The notes under the pieces: generated by a model
Seen by the model: the letters and a program-made list of their open reading frames with translations, nothing else
Told to the model about the DNA's origin: nothing
The model's database searches: none
DNA from: Sphagnum magellanicum
Lineage: Eukaryota > Streptophyta > Sphagnopsida > Sphagnales > Sphagnaceae
DNA length: 64,000 nucleotides
Reading direction: 5' to 3'
Assembly: GCA_021904315.1 (NCBI GenBank)
Contig: CM038917.1
Span: 14,988,041-15,052,040, forward strand
Shown: positions 37,566 to 49,510 of the stretch, piece after piece
Numbering within the stretch: position 1 is the first letter of the stretch
How the letters are laid out: the number at the start of each line of letters is the position of its first letter
Translations under genes and position numbers: made by a program

Positions 37566-37582
37566 ATATAAATATATATAGT
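37566..37582 (-). promoter_or_regulatory. TATA-box candidate for a minus-strand transcript
   Basis: On the minus strand the text reads ctcactatatatatttata, followed by a CT-rich stretch (tctctctgtgtctttctctg) typical of plant start regions. The next sizeable ORF on that strand is the 108-codon gene. A splice-donor-like GTATGC near 37252 would allow a spliced leader. Inferred only. Confidence 0.4.
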
Positions 37583-40500
37583 GAGAGAAGGAGAGAGATC
37601 TTGAAACCAAAATACCAAGGAGAAAAAACAGTTGGATTCCAAGGATTTGGGAAGAAGCAAATTGCACAGCACCAAAAGTGGAATCTGTGAATGAAATTAG
37701 GGAAGAAAAAACAGAAAGAATGTAAAGTACACTCTCTGCGTGTTTGAGGAGGCAGATAAGTGTGGGGATGGCGAAGCTTGATTGATTCTTTGTGACATAA
37801 TAAGAAGACCAAAATTCTATCTAGTAACGGAAGTGCAGGACTGTACTGATGAGCTGTTGTTTTGGTCTGCATTTTGTCACACCCACATTCACAGCTGTAG
37901 AAGCTAGCTAGCTAGCTACTTCTCATGTATGAAGGGTATAAATAGCCTAAATAATCCTAAATTTTGTTTTCTCTTCTCCAATATTCATTCACAGCTTGTA
38001 GGAGCTACTTAGCTTCTTCTCATGTTAAGTTAATAAGCCTACCCTATTCCTGAAATGTTTTCCTTTACTCAGGGTGCTTTGCCCTCATCACCCATCCACC
38101 CACCAACCCACGATTACCTCTCCAACCTGCATACCCAAATATCGTAGTACCTGTTCAGGTTCAGCAGAAATTTTATTTATTTATTTTTAAAATGTTGAAT
38201 TTTTAGAAAATCAAGGTCCTTTCCTTCTGATTTTTTTAAAATTATTTTTTATTGAATTCGAAATTTCATAGGATTCTTGAGCTACCATATTTTACCATTT
38301 TTTTCCTTTGTCGTTACACACTCACTAATGAATTCTGTCCAGGGTCTTTTATGGGCCTGACAGTGCAGCCTTGCGGAGAATTGCACTGTTCTGTTGCCAG
38401 ATTTTTAATTTTTTTCTCTTTTTAACTTTGTGTTTGTAATAAATGTAAAACTAAACCCTACTTTTTAGTGCATGATGTTATGCTAATAGTTAATGTCATA
38501 TTTCATGTAAGGGAAGATCTAGGATCAAAATGTGTGCTATGAAGCAAAACGTTTGGGAAGAACATTGGTGATGAATAATATATGGATATTTTAAAATTTA
38601 AATGAAGTTTTGTCGAAAATTCAAAAAAGAATTATGTTGAAATCAAAATTTCAAAATTAAATAATTATTCGACAGCAAGATGCTGAACCTAAAAAGGTAC
38701 TATGGTACTTTATCTGCATACCAAATTAGGCCAAAATCCGGGCTGTTGGTGAGTGGAGGCAGCCACAAGTTCAAGTTTTTGTAGCTAGAGATGGTTTCAT
38801 AGAAACATGAACATGAAAATTTGAAACAGTTAACAACACATAATTTTTTTTCCGAGTTACTAAACTTGGCCAGAGGAATTTTTTTTTTTCATTTACGAGT
38901 TTGGGTAAGTTTTTTCATGAAAACTTGTCTTTTACATAGATCAATTTTTTTTTTAAGGTCTAAATTTGCCAATAAAAGCATCATCAACTGGGGTTGAGGG
39001 GGATCATGCTTGTGAGTGAAAAGCTTGGATTAGATTGCAATACAAATATGGAGTAACCCCACCATACATAACATCTCGAAGGATATCATTTAATATAAGA
39101 AAACAGGAATTGAACACCACTATAAATGTCACCAACAATTCATGCTTCCATAGTGGGTTTAATGACAACTAATCTTGGCTTTCCTAGTAGAAATGGGATT
39201 TGAACTGCATATATATTTTATAGGTGTTAATGCACAGAAGAAAAGTAAGAATAACAATGTTGTACTACAATAGCCTGCAATGAACTATAATAGTCCCAAA
39301 AACATACAAAACCTTGAAGATGTGTCATTGTAGTTGCAAATGACCATCACAAAGAAGCTAACCTGCTATAAACTAATTCACAAGAATATTTACAAAGAAA
39401 ACTCTTCAAGTTGGCATACCTAGACATGAACAAAAGCAGGACTTCTTCTATGAAAGCATATTGCAAAAATAATCTATTTGAGGATATGAAATAACACTAG
39501 ATCCATTGGTTGTAAATCAACTGTTATTGCTCCAGGTTCACTAAGTTACAAACATGAATATGGTGTTTTAATTATATCAAAACTTGCATTCTATGTAGTA
39601 TTATTAACAATATATGCAATTACAAAATGTGATTTTGATGGAGCCGTCACTATTTAGGATTTGAAGTTAGTCCATCTTTTAAGTATATTTTAACATGTAA
39701 GTCCAGTAGTTTGGAGTTCCAAAATATATTTGTGTTCAACACTATCACATAAATATTTGTGGAAACTAGTAAAAATGATGTCAAGTTGAAACCATTTTCA
39801 AAAGGTCAAAAAAGTTGAATATCAAATTGTATTCGGGATGGGGGACAAATACGATGGTGTTGGAATCTATATTGGGTCAATGCTTTGTCTTAGACTAGAT
39901 TGTTGGGTTTGCACATGATAATATATACATATTGTTGATGTTTTACACAACATTGACTTTTTGGTTTTTGCCCCAACAAGTTTTGGTGTGGTGATAGTTG
40001 GCAACTTACAATGCAAAAAATCATTTGTGTTGGAGCTTGGATGGTTCGTATTTTATTGCATGGGAAGGTTGCCCAATTGTGTCCTCCATGTTTCCCAATA
40101 ATTATCGATTGGTTTGGTCAAAAGTTCAATCCCACTGGATCGACACATTTGTGATGTCAAAATCGATTAAAAAAATGTGCCATTTGATATGGTGCCAAAC
40201 TCCTAGGAGTGGTTTTTCAAATCATCACATTGGCCATATATTGGGTTAATTGATCCTCAAACTTTGCATAAGGGATGTTGAGGCATCCATTATGAACTCG
40301 GCATGTCCTAGATTGACAAACAAAATAGGAATAAAATTGTTTGTTTTAAAGGCATTTGTTAAAAAACTACATAAAATGAAAAAATGCATGATAGGAGGAA
40401 AGTTGTACCAAGTGCTCACATTTTCCCATGGTCTTCCAAGAATTTTTTTTCCTTCATGGCATATATATGTATTGACAAATTGATTTTCTTTTGCAGATGT

Positions 40501-43337
40501 GTTGAATGAAGGTAGCTTGTTGTAACCTTGATACTCAAAGACATTCAAAAGTTAAAATTAACTTTTATTTCTAGGAAAATGTTGTTTTTCTTTTTTTATT
40601 TTATTTTTGAATGCATTGGAGTGGAGGCAACAAAGTCCTATTTGAGCTTATGAAGAAATGTTGCATAATTTGCTGTCTTTAGTAGTTGTACTTAAATGTT
40701 TAATTAAAAATTATTTTTAAATACAATTTAATGAAGAAGCCAATTTCATGAATGTTTTTGAGTTTGTAAGGGAAAAAAACGATGCACAATAAGGTGTTGG
40801 TATGATTTGTTTATGATATAAAGATTTACTTAAACTTGAAAGATATAATTTGCTTGGAAATGTTGAAATTTATGGGTGATAGATAATCTTAAATTTTCAA
40901 TTTTCAAAAAATGCATTGCACATCACATAACAAATAGGAAAAAAATAATCAAGATTTGAGAATGACAATTGACATTTTTACCATATGAAATAATGAAAAA
41001 AAAGGAGTGAAAATTACCAACTTTGTGTTCACGGTTTTAAGATGATGAATGTTTGACATGTTTCCCATTTCCAATTCAATTATAGCAAATTCCTATTGCA
41101 AGAAGATGAGTACATAGTGATCATTGGCTAACAATATGCAATCCTCCCAAGCAATATTGAAAAGAAATATGTACTTTAATTGGTTTAAGTATCAAAAAAT
41201 GCAAACCTCTTATTTTGAACATCTAGTTTTTTTTTTTTTTCCATGGAAAATTTATATTCATGTGCATTGAAGATTAGTCATGAACATGAAATTGACTTGC
41301 CTAACTAGTTTGTTTTGGTATTGAATGCAAAGTTTGTGGTGCATTCCACCTTGTGTTCCAACATAGTTGTGAAATTAATTACAATCCCAATTATTCTTTC
41401 TAATGTCTTGTAGAAGTTAAAAATTGTTTAAGAATTTCCGCAACAACAAACTTTTCTTTGGGTGGTACTACTAAGAACCACCTTGCCAAAAAATGTAAAA
41501 TGAAAATAATATTAGTACATGCGATTTGAAGACAAGATTTTTGAAGTTTAATAGTATTGGGTTAGTTGATTGTTATGTAAAAATAGTTGCATGCATTTTT
41601 ATTATGACAAGTTTCTTTTCAAAACCTTAAAGAGAAGATGCATTGTAATTATTTCGAGTTTATTTGATTGTTAATGCATGTTTTTTTAGCATGCATCTTA
41701 TACTTAGTTGTTAAAAAATCTACTTACATCAATGGTTATTGTGCAACTATTGTTGTATGTGTACTAAATATGTGGGATTTTTATCATGTGAAATTAAAGG
41801 TCAATGCAAGTTGAACTAAAGGTGTTGCTAGTAGCCAACACATAAAGGTAAACAAGATGTTTTATAGGAAAACCTCCTAAATTTGGTTAATGTATTTTCA
41901 TTGTGAAGGCTTTTGGACAAACTAAAAGTTGAAAAAAACAACTACCTTTGAGTTCTATTAGTTGAAAGACATATATTATTGTTCATTAAGAACGATTATT
42001 GAAAATCTAGAAAAAAAATTAAATTCTTGAAAAATTGCAATAGTTTCATTGAAAAGGTCAGCTTAATACACCTATTTCATTTTGAAATGTGGATGTCATT
42101 GATGGGACATTGGAGCTTTTCATGGAGGATTGGTTTTCGAAGATGATAAAAAATTAAGTCCACAATTTGTGATACACTTGGGACACTTTTTTGGGTACAT
42201 CCACAATAAAATGAGCCAAACCCAACTCCTTTGTCCTTTTAAAAAAAGTAAGGACTTGAAATTGGAAATTGAAATGGCATGCAACCATTTTCATAAAATT
42301 TATGGTTTAATTGCATATTTGACTTGTAATATATATACATATATATATTGACTTGTAATATATATATATATGAATTTTACAATTTATTTATATATCAATT
42401 CCTATGATGATCCAAAACCATGTAAAGTCTAATAATTATTTAATATATATGGATATGAAAATTTTCCAAAAAAATTTAAATTAATTTTGATAATTTGTGT
42501 GTGACTTACTTAAACCTTAAAATTGATTACAAATGTTTAATCAATCCTTTTCCACCCTCAAGTGTTGATATAATTGATTCATATTTTTATATGTCATTTT
42601 TGAATGTATATTACATCACATTATATAGATTACATGAAAAAAATTCAATCATTCAAATGAAGTTAAAAATTGACAAGTGTGTTATTCAAGAGTGGTTACA
42701 TTTGTAGTGGCTCATTATATTATAGACTTACCCTTTTGTGGTTTGTTTTGTGATAGGGAAGAATGATTTTGTGTTGCACTTGACTTCTAAAAGAAACATG
42801 TATTTCCCCATTGCACATATGCTTTGATGAGCCCAAGTTTAAATTTAAAACTTAAAGATCACAATTCAAAGAGGTGATAAAAATCTCTAGGGATTTCATA
42901 ACAATCCAAATGGCTAGTCATTGTGGTATAGTTGAGTGTTTAATCTATCCAAGGCTATGTGGTTGGGGAGAGAGTACCCACTTGAATGGGAGTTCAAAAA
43001 TAATGTTATGTTTTAAAAAAGTTTAATTTGTTATGGGCAAGTTACAAAATTTGGGTGCAATTCATTAGTCCTCATTCACTAGCCTTCGTTTATTAGACCA
43101 ATGAATTCAATACTTTCCAACAAGGTTGTCACGATGTCCATGCGTTCATCACAACATGATGGGCCATTTGGATGTAAACGCACCCCTATGTCATGTCAAT
43201 ATAGGGTTAGCCTAGGTCAACTTAGGGTCAACTCAAGTCAATGGGACTTTCAGGTTGCCTAGGGTAGGCTTATGGGTGACCAAAATTAGGTAGGTTTAAT
43301 TTTGACTATTAAATTTTTTTTGTCATTAATTGTGCAA
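37583..43337. other. Long unannotated AT-rich stretch
   Basis: No gene or defined element could be supported in these 5.7 kb. Short open frames near 40000-40550 lie on both strands and match nothing I know. An AT dinucleotide patch with a small direct repeat (ttgacttgtaatatatata) lies at 42318-42371. Text at 43048-43105 resembles the CACTA-type end at 28235-28383. Confidence 0.5.
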
Positions 43338-43450
43338 TGATAAAAAAAAATTCAATCACCACATGATTGGTGACAGAATGTTTTTGGTTGCCAAGCTTGC
43401 GGTGACCAAAAACATTTCATCGCCAATCATGTGGCAATTGAATTTTTTTT
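43338..43450. repeat. Imperfect ~110-base palindrome (MITE-like)
   Basis: The left arm (about 43346-43392, with ttcaatcaccacatgattgg) pairs with the right arm (about 43400-43448, with ccaatcatgtggcaattgaa). The loop is at the gccaagcttgc centre. No target duplication or known terminus was identified. Confidence 0.6.
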
Positions 43451-43619
43451 AGTCACCACATATCTCTAGATTTGGGTCGACCAATTGATGATGGATTGAT
43501 TTCCAACATTGATTTAACGACAAAATTAGGTTTTCCTGGTAATAAAATGTAGACTTTACATGTCAATATTTATTTTTTCCTTTGAGGTGCATGGGCCTTG
43601 TGTTGTTTAACACCAACCA

Positions 43620-44090
43620 TTACCATATACCTTGGGTGGGAGGGGTGACACCTTTATGAGTGTTTGAATTTCAAATTGTCATATTACATTTACAATTGGT
43701 GTTGAATTTTAATTGTAGCCCTAAAGGTGGAGTTCAATCTTATTGTGAATGAACCCACACACTCCTAAGTGGACTCCCACCTTGGGAGTTGGAGTCCCAA
43801 TGGACTCTTGAAGCTTTAGAAATTAGTTTGAAAGGTCAAAATTCATTAGATTGAGAGCTTCATTATACCATTGGAAAGCTCTTAAGACATAGATGTTTAA
43901 AATAGGCTTGCATGGTCTATTTGAATACTTAAAACATAACTTATGGCTAAAAGAAAGGTCGGAAATCAAAATGTTAATTTGACTCCCAACCACTGTAAGG
44001 GAGATATTTAGGCATGTTGGCAAAATAAAAATATTATATAGAATCTTAGCAAGTCCTTTTGGAATCATGAAAACGTAAAAGGTTGATATA
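43620..44090 (+). repeat. Diverged relative of the 3' end of the long direct repeat
   Basis: Ordered blocks match 4800-5150 and 58640-58970: ggagtcccaa, agttgaaagg-like text, ccattggaaag, a 'gaaggtcggaaatcaaa'-like block and 'atttgactccca'. Identity is much lower than between the two long copies, so this is an older relative. Confidence 0.4.
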
Positions 44091-44479
44091 AACTAAGGTT
44101 ATTGTGTCAAAATGACAAACAAATTGTCATAACTACATAACAATATGACACAAAAGTAATTAAAACTTTTACTGGAATTGCCAAAGGGCATATCAGTATA
44201 GAGGTAAAGTTACCACATGAGACTTTGAAAGCGGATTATTCTAAACAATGATAGTGGTGTTTTTGAGTGAAAAAACTACTCTGTGAGAGAAGCTTGGCAC
44301 GTATGTTTTATGATTTATTGAAGCTTGAATATTTTCCCAATTGTTATTGATAGTTTCAATTCAATAATAACATAATGGTAAATGTAATTATTCAACATTA
44401 GTATGGAATTCTCCAACAATAATTCAAATGTCCTAAGTAATATTTTTACATGGTATTTATATTAATAGAGTAGGACAAG

Positions 44480-47165
44480 AATCTAGAGCGGTACAAAAAT
44501 GTATTGCTAACATTTGGCAACCATATTGGGGATTCAATTCAAATTGTTGTTGGAAAAACTAAAGAAAAAGGTTATGTAATCCTTCCTTGTGCAATTAAAT
44601 TACTGGAAAATGAAGAAGGAAAAGTTGAAGTAGAGTTAGATTTGGGATTTTGTCTAATCCATTTACTCTATATAATTTTACCTTGTGGATTTACAAAATT
44701 GTTGGGACTACATAGAGTGGGAAAAAAAAAAAATATTTCAAATAAAATGACTGTTATGGGTGCTAAACATGTCATAACTTTTCTTCATTTGTTCACCTAT
44801 TATGAACAAGATTTGGCTAAGTCCATTATTTTCTTTGATGACTACAACAATGTATATCAAAAATGGCACAAAAGATGGTAGAATATGACGACTATTAATA
44901 AAGGGAATCGTGAATGGTTTAAAAAAACTATAACAATTGATGAAGGGAAATAAAGGTTAATAATTCACAGTAGATATGGTTGGAATTTTTTAGATTACTT
45001 GTATACACCAAGAAGAAATCCATAACTTGATAAATGGGAAACATTTGTTGAAAAATTTAAAACATTACTTGAGAATGTTCAAAAATTGATAATCAAGAAA
45101 CTACATGGGGGAACGGAAGTGTGGTGTATACAACTACAAACATTGATAATTGATACTACATAAATAACAACGTATATAAGATGGCTACCAAAAATAGTGT
45201 GTTTACTAATGTTAATTCTAATTAAAAAAGTTGCTGCAACCGATCACATTATCAAATTTCATGACAAAAGAGAATTTACAAAACCAAATATTAATGTTTT
45301 GGTAGAAAAATGGATACCATGTGATTTGTTACGGACACCTAAATTTTTAGGATTTGAGTATATAATGAAATTGAGAGGAAATGAGGAGTATTTTCAAAAG
45401 AAATTGAGTCAAAAAGTTTTTGGTCCATAATGATGATTTCGGATCCATATAAGAAAAGTTGAAAAAAAGAAAAAAAATATGTTAGTAATAAGAGAGAATT
45501 TTTTTAAGGAACCTATTACAAATAAAAATAGAGAAATAGAAGAACAAAATAAACTAAAAGAATGGAAAAGGTAAAATTGTGAGGAAGCAAAAGAAATATT
45601 GTTCAAGTAGAAAAATCTTAAAAAATAGTTGTTTAGGCAAAGAAATATTTTAAATGGAAGGAGTTGAGAATTATTTTTAGTCCTTCTATTAGTTATCAAG
45701 TACTTGATTTTGTTGAGGAAGAAATAAAAGTGATAGTAGTGCAAATGATGGCTGAAAAAACAAATGGTTCACCCAGTGAAGACATTCAACAATTTATCAA
45801 AATTGGGAAACCAAATGAAGCACAAGAAGAAGGTGATGAAAGAAATGTTGATGCATCATTGAGAACTCAAGAGGCTATAGTTAATGTTTTTGGAATGTTT
45901 GATTAGGTCACGGAAGAAGGATGGCTGCATATACCAAGAAAACGGTTAGAAGAGGATGCAATAGAAGAAGCCAATAATGGCAACATTGCTAGTGAAGTTT
46001 ATGAAAAAAAATTATTCAAATTATTTATCTAGAGCCTTGAATGCATCAAGATTAATATTTCTCCGAAGTTACCACTAACCACTATTGCATCGATAATGGA
46101 AGTTCCACCTATCATGGCAATACCCCTTACAAATGTGTTATGAATCTAGTTACCTTAATATCATGATAACAAAGATCCGATTTTACACATTTGACAATCG
46201 ACGAATGTATGTGTAACTAAGGAAAAGATATAGATTGCCGTAGATTACAACATTTTCCAGATTCCTTGAAGGGAAGAGTTGTTGATTGGTTTGGAAGATA
46301 TGAGAATGATCATCCAACAATGACATGGGAAAAGGTTCTACGCGTGTTTATAATTTGATTTAGTGAAATAAAAAATGAAGGGCAAGTAGTTGCTACTTTA
46401 TAATATGCAAAACAAAAGAAGTATGAATCAATGGAAGACTATTGTGATAGGTTCTTCCGACTGTGTGTGATAATTCCTCAACAATCAAATGATATTTATT
46501 TGAGAGAAGCCTTTAGAGAAGTGTTATGAACTAAAGTGAAGATGGCTATCATCAATAAGCCAAGAAGAATATTAGCAAAAGTGGCTAAATTTGCAATTTT
46601 GGTAAAAGAAAAGCTACTTATGAGACGAAAAAATATGGCAAGATATCATCCAAATAATTCTAACAATGATGAATTTAAAGATATTGATGATGAAAATGAA
46701 CATTATGAAAAGAAGACTAAAAAGAAATCTAAGAAAGTGAATATTGACATAATAAAAGAAGGTGTGTATTGTCAAAATTGTTTTAATGAAAGTCATTTCA
46801 CAAAGGAATGCAAACTATTAATGAAATTATGTCGAATCTATAAGGCTAATGATCATAATATGGATCAATGTCCTAGTAAAGTAGTGAATGGGAGTTGCCC
46901 CTCAAGAGAAATTGTACTAGTGCATGTAGTACAAGTAGAGATACCAATTGTACAAGAGTAAAAACAATTATCAAATTATAGTGTACCAAATGATCAAAAT
47001 CAATATAATAATCAAAAATATAATGAAAGACCCAATGGTTGTAATTGGGAAAATAATAATCAGTCAAATTAGAATAATTGATATAACCAGCAAGGACAGA
47101 ATAGTGTTAGACATTATTGTTGTCAAAAGGAAAGTCATGTAAGGAACGACTATCTTGTATGGAAG
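44480..47165 (+). mobile_element. Broken Ty3/gypsy gag region (fossil)
   Basis: The plus-strand pieces include a gag-like region (about 46200-46620) and a CX2CX4HX4C zinc knuckle (CQNCFNESHFTKEC, about 46770-46811) followed by a weaker second knuckle. Open segments upstream at 44504-44881 and 45197-45430 are on the same strand and are probably part of the same element, though unrecognised. No pol domains or LTR pair were found. It is broken many times, truncated, and looks old. Confidence 0.6.
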
Positions 47166-47739
47166 ACAAAAATTTGTAGGTGTCAAAGAAGGACAAAAAT
47201 ACACTGAACCAAATTGGTCCACCATGACATTTAAGGGTTAAGCAAGAATCCTCAAATATTACCTTTGTGCAAGAAATAGTGATATGTGGGCATAACGCTT
47301 GAAACTTAAAAGCAGAATGGCAGGGGAATGTGTACTTGTCATACCTTAGAATCCCAATGCTGGAAAGCTGCTCCTTAGACCCTCTTAACACAATGATAAT
47401 GAAGCTCCAGTATATGTGCACCCTAAAACTTCAAGTCTCATTTGCTGATTCCACATGTCCTCAATTCTGTAGCCTAATTAAAAAATGGTAAAAACCTAAA
47501 TGCCTAGTTTCATTGAAATTTCTGATCCATTTGCCTAATACCACGATGTACATCAGCAGCTTGACACATCTTTGACAAATAATTATTTTATTTTATTTTA
47601 TTTTTTGACAAACGGATTATTCTTTAAGATGACATATTTCTTTCACAACTTTTTTTTACCTGATAAAAAAAAGGAAATTTCTGAAATTAATATAAATTAG
47701 TATTGAAGCTGCCAAGATAGTAGGCTAACATTTCTAATA
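47166..47739. other. Unannotated DNA
   Basis: A minus-strand open frame (47107-47421) has no recognisable family. Nothing else is seen before the pogo-like element. Confidence 0.4.
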
Positions 47740-48796
47740 CAGTAGCCTACCGGCTAAGTACGCAACTTGAACCTGGGAGGAGTGTGCGTACTTAGCCGGT
47801 AGGTGCGCACTTAAGACCATTCAATTTTTTTTGTAGCCACAGCAGCAACAGGTGGCTGGACAACAACTGTTGCTACGGTTGTTGCTGTGTGGTGGTCTTA
47901 TCCATCCTACCCGCAGCAGCAGCCAGCCACTCCCGCACCAATTTCGAAGAGACACTTTGAGCCCAAGAATTTGAGCCCAAGAATGTGGCAGAGCTTGCTG
48001 CTGCTGTAGCTACTGTCATAACCTGCCATGGCGGTATTGGGACCAAGATAAGGAGAGCCGGCAAATGGAGGAGAACTGCAAGTTCTGACATGATGAAGAT
48101 CATGGTCTCACATTGCATCAACAGAAGGAAGACTGGTGCAAGAAGCAACAGTAGCTGGACTGGCAGCTGCATCATCAGTGAGAGATTGCTCAAAAGACTC
48201 ATATGATGCACAAGAGAGAGAATGTCCAAAGTCAAGGAGCCTGTTGCAGAATGAAGTTGCTGCTACATTGCGGAAGCAGTGCTTGCTGCTGTTTGTGTTG
48301 TACTCAGAAGATCAACATGTTGAGGGATAGTTGTTGCAGCATAATCTCTATCTGAAGAAACAGACGATGGATCCGAACCGTGGGTGTTTGGCATAATGAA
48401 TTGCTGCCATTCGGTCCTTGAAGAATACTCATGGGCGACCACAGATCTGCATGCACCCCTGCTGCTGCTGTTGGAGTTTGCCCATCATCTGCATCAAGCC
48501 ATACACCCTCAGATCCTGCACTCTCTAAGCTTCCAAGAATGCTTGATCCTGGATTTCCCCGCACCCATCTAGTCCTCGATGTCTGCAAATGCTTTGGAGC
48601 TTGAGTCCTTGAAGCTAATGAGCTCAACAGCTGCAATCATTTTTTTGAACCCTAAATTTGAACCCTATTTTTTTGAACCCTAAATTTGAACCTTATTTTT
48701 TTGAACCCTATTTTTTTGAACCCTAAATTTGAACCCTATTTTTTCGGGAAAATAATGCGTACTTAAACGGGTGCGTACTTAGGCGGGAGGCTACTG
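47740..48796. mobile_element. Pogo-like (Tc1/mariner) TIR element with GC-rich coding-like cargo, 1057 bp
   Basis: The 25-base termini are CAGTAGCCTACCGGCTAAGT... (47740-47764) and its inverted partner at 48772-48796, with 23 of 25 positions matching. TA lies directly outside both ends. A CAGTA-start terminus with a TA duplication is the pattern of plant pogo/Emigrant elements. The left end also folds back on itself (47746-47764 with 47785-47803, 19 perfect bases). The right end repeats tgcgtactta...cggg, preceded by four to five 'gaaccctaaatttgaaccct' units (48645-48741). The centre (about 47830-48640) is clearly GC-richer, full of CAG/GCA triplets and open on the minus strand for 110 and 120 codons, with no transposase motif. 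It may be captured host exon sequence. Confidence 0.75.
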
Positions 48797-49510
48797 TACT
48801 TGACAAATATTAGACAAAATAATGCATAACTTGGTCAGCAGGTAGTAGTAGGAAGAGAGTAGGGCTACATGCTGTTGACAGTGCTCAAAACATGGTTTTT
48901 GTGGCAGGGTTCGATTATGTTGACCTTGTGGCACATATTAAATGAAAAAAAGACTGAGCCATTTCAGCGCTAGAAAATCAGCTTGTTTACTACTTCACTG
49001 TGCATTTCAACAAATACAACTCTATGTTGATATGTGGCAGACTCCACAATAGCCTATATGATGCACATTAGTTTCACAGCAAATATTTAGCATACATCAA
49101 ATTGGTTATTCACAATTCAAGTGCCTCTTGCAAGATTGCAACAAATTGTTAAGACAAAAATGTGTACATCTCACACAGAAATTGTATCTTAGATAGTCCC
49201 AGTGTTAGGCACAATATTGTCACTTTTGCAAATAATTGTCATTATATGCCTTTAATTGCCCTAGATCAAATCACAAAATGGGCACTTTATTTGCCACCAA
49301 AGGCCACTAGGTCTTCTACATGATGACCAAACTTTAACTAAAGATGCAACTAGATATGCGTGTGGGCATGCTACTATAGAAATGTAATGTCATGTGTGTC
49401 AGCCACACAAAACTCAGCACGAGAGTGCAAAGGCAGGCCCAAATACAAGATGACTTTACAGATAACTCTAATGAAATTTGCCATGCACTCTAGGTGAAGT
49501 TACAAATGAC
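48797..49510. other. Region downstream of the LPR gene
   Basis: No gene recognised. It holds the 3' untranslated and downstream region of the minus-strand oxidase gene. Confidence 0.4.

Noticed and set aside
37357-37872. 171-codon minus-strand open frame
   Set aside because: It is CT-rich leader/promoter DNA read in one frame (runs of Phe, Ser, Leu, Cys), crosses the TATA candidate and has no recognisable domain.
39998-40548. Overlapping open frames on both strands
   Set aside because: Composition is AT-driven, no motif or homologue is recognised, and no splice or promoter context is visible.
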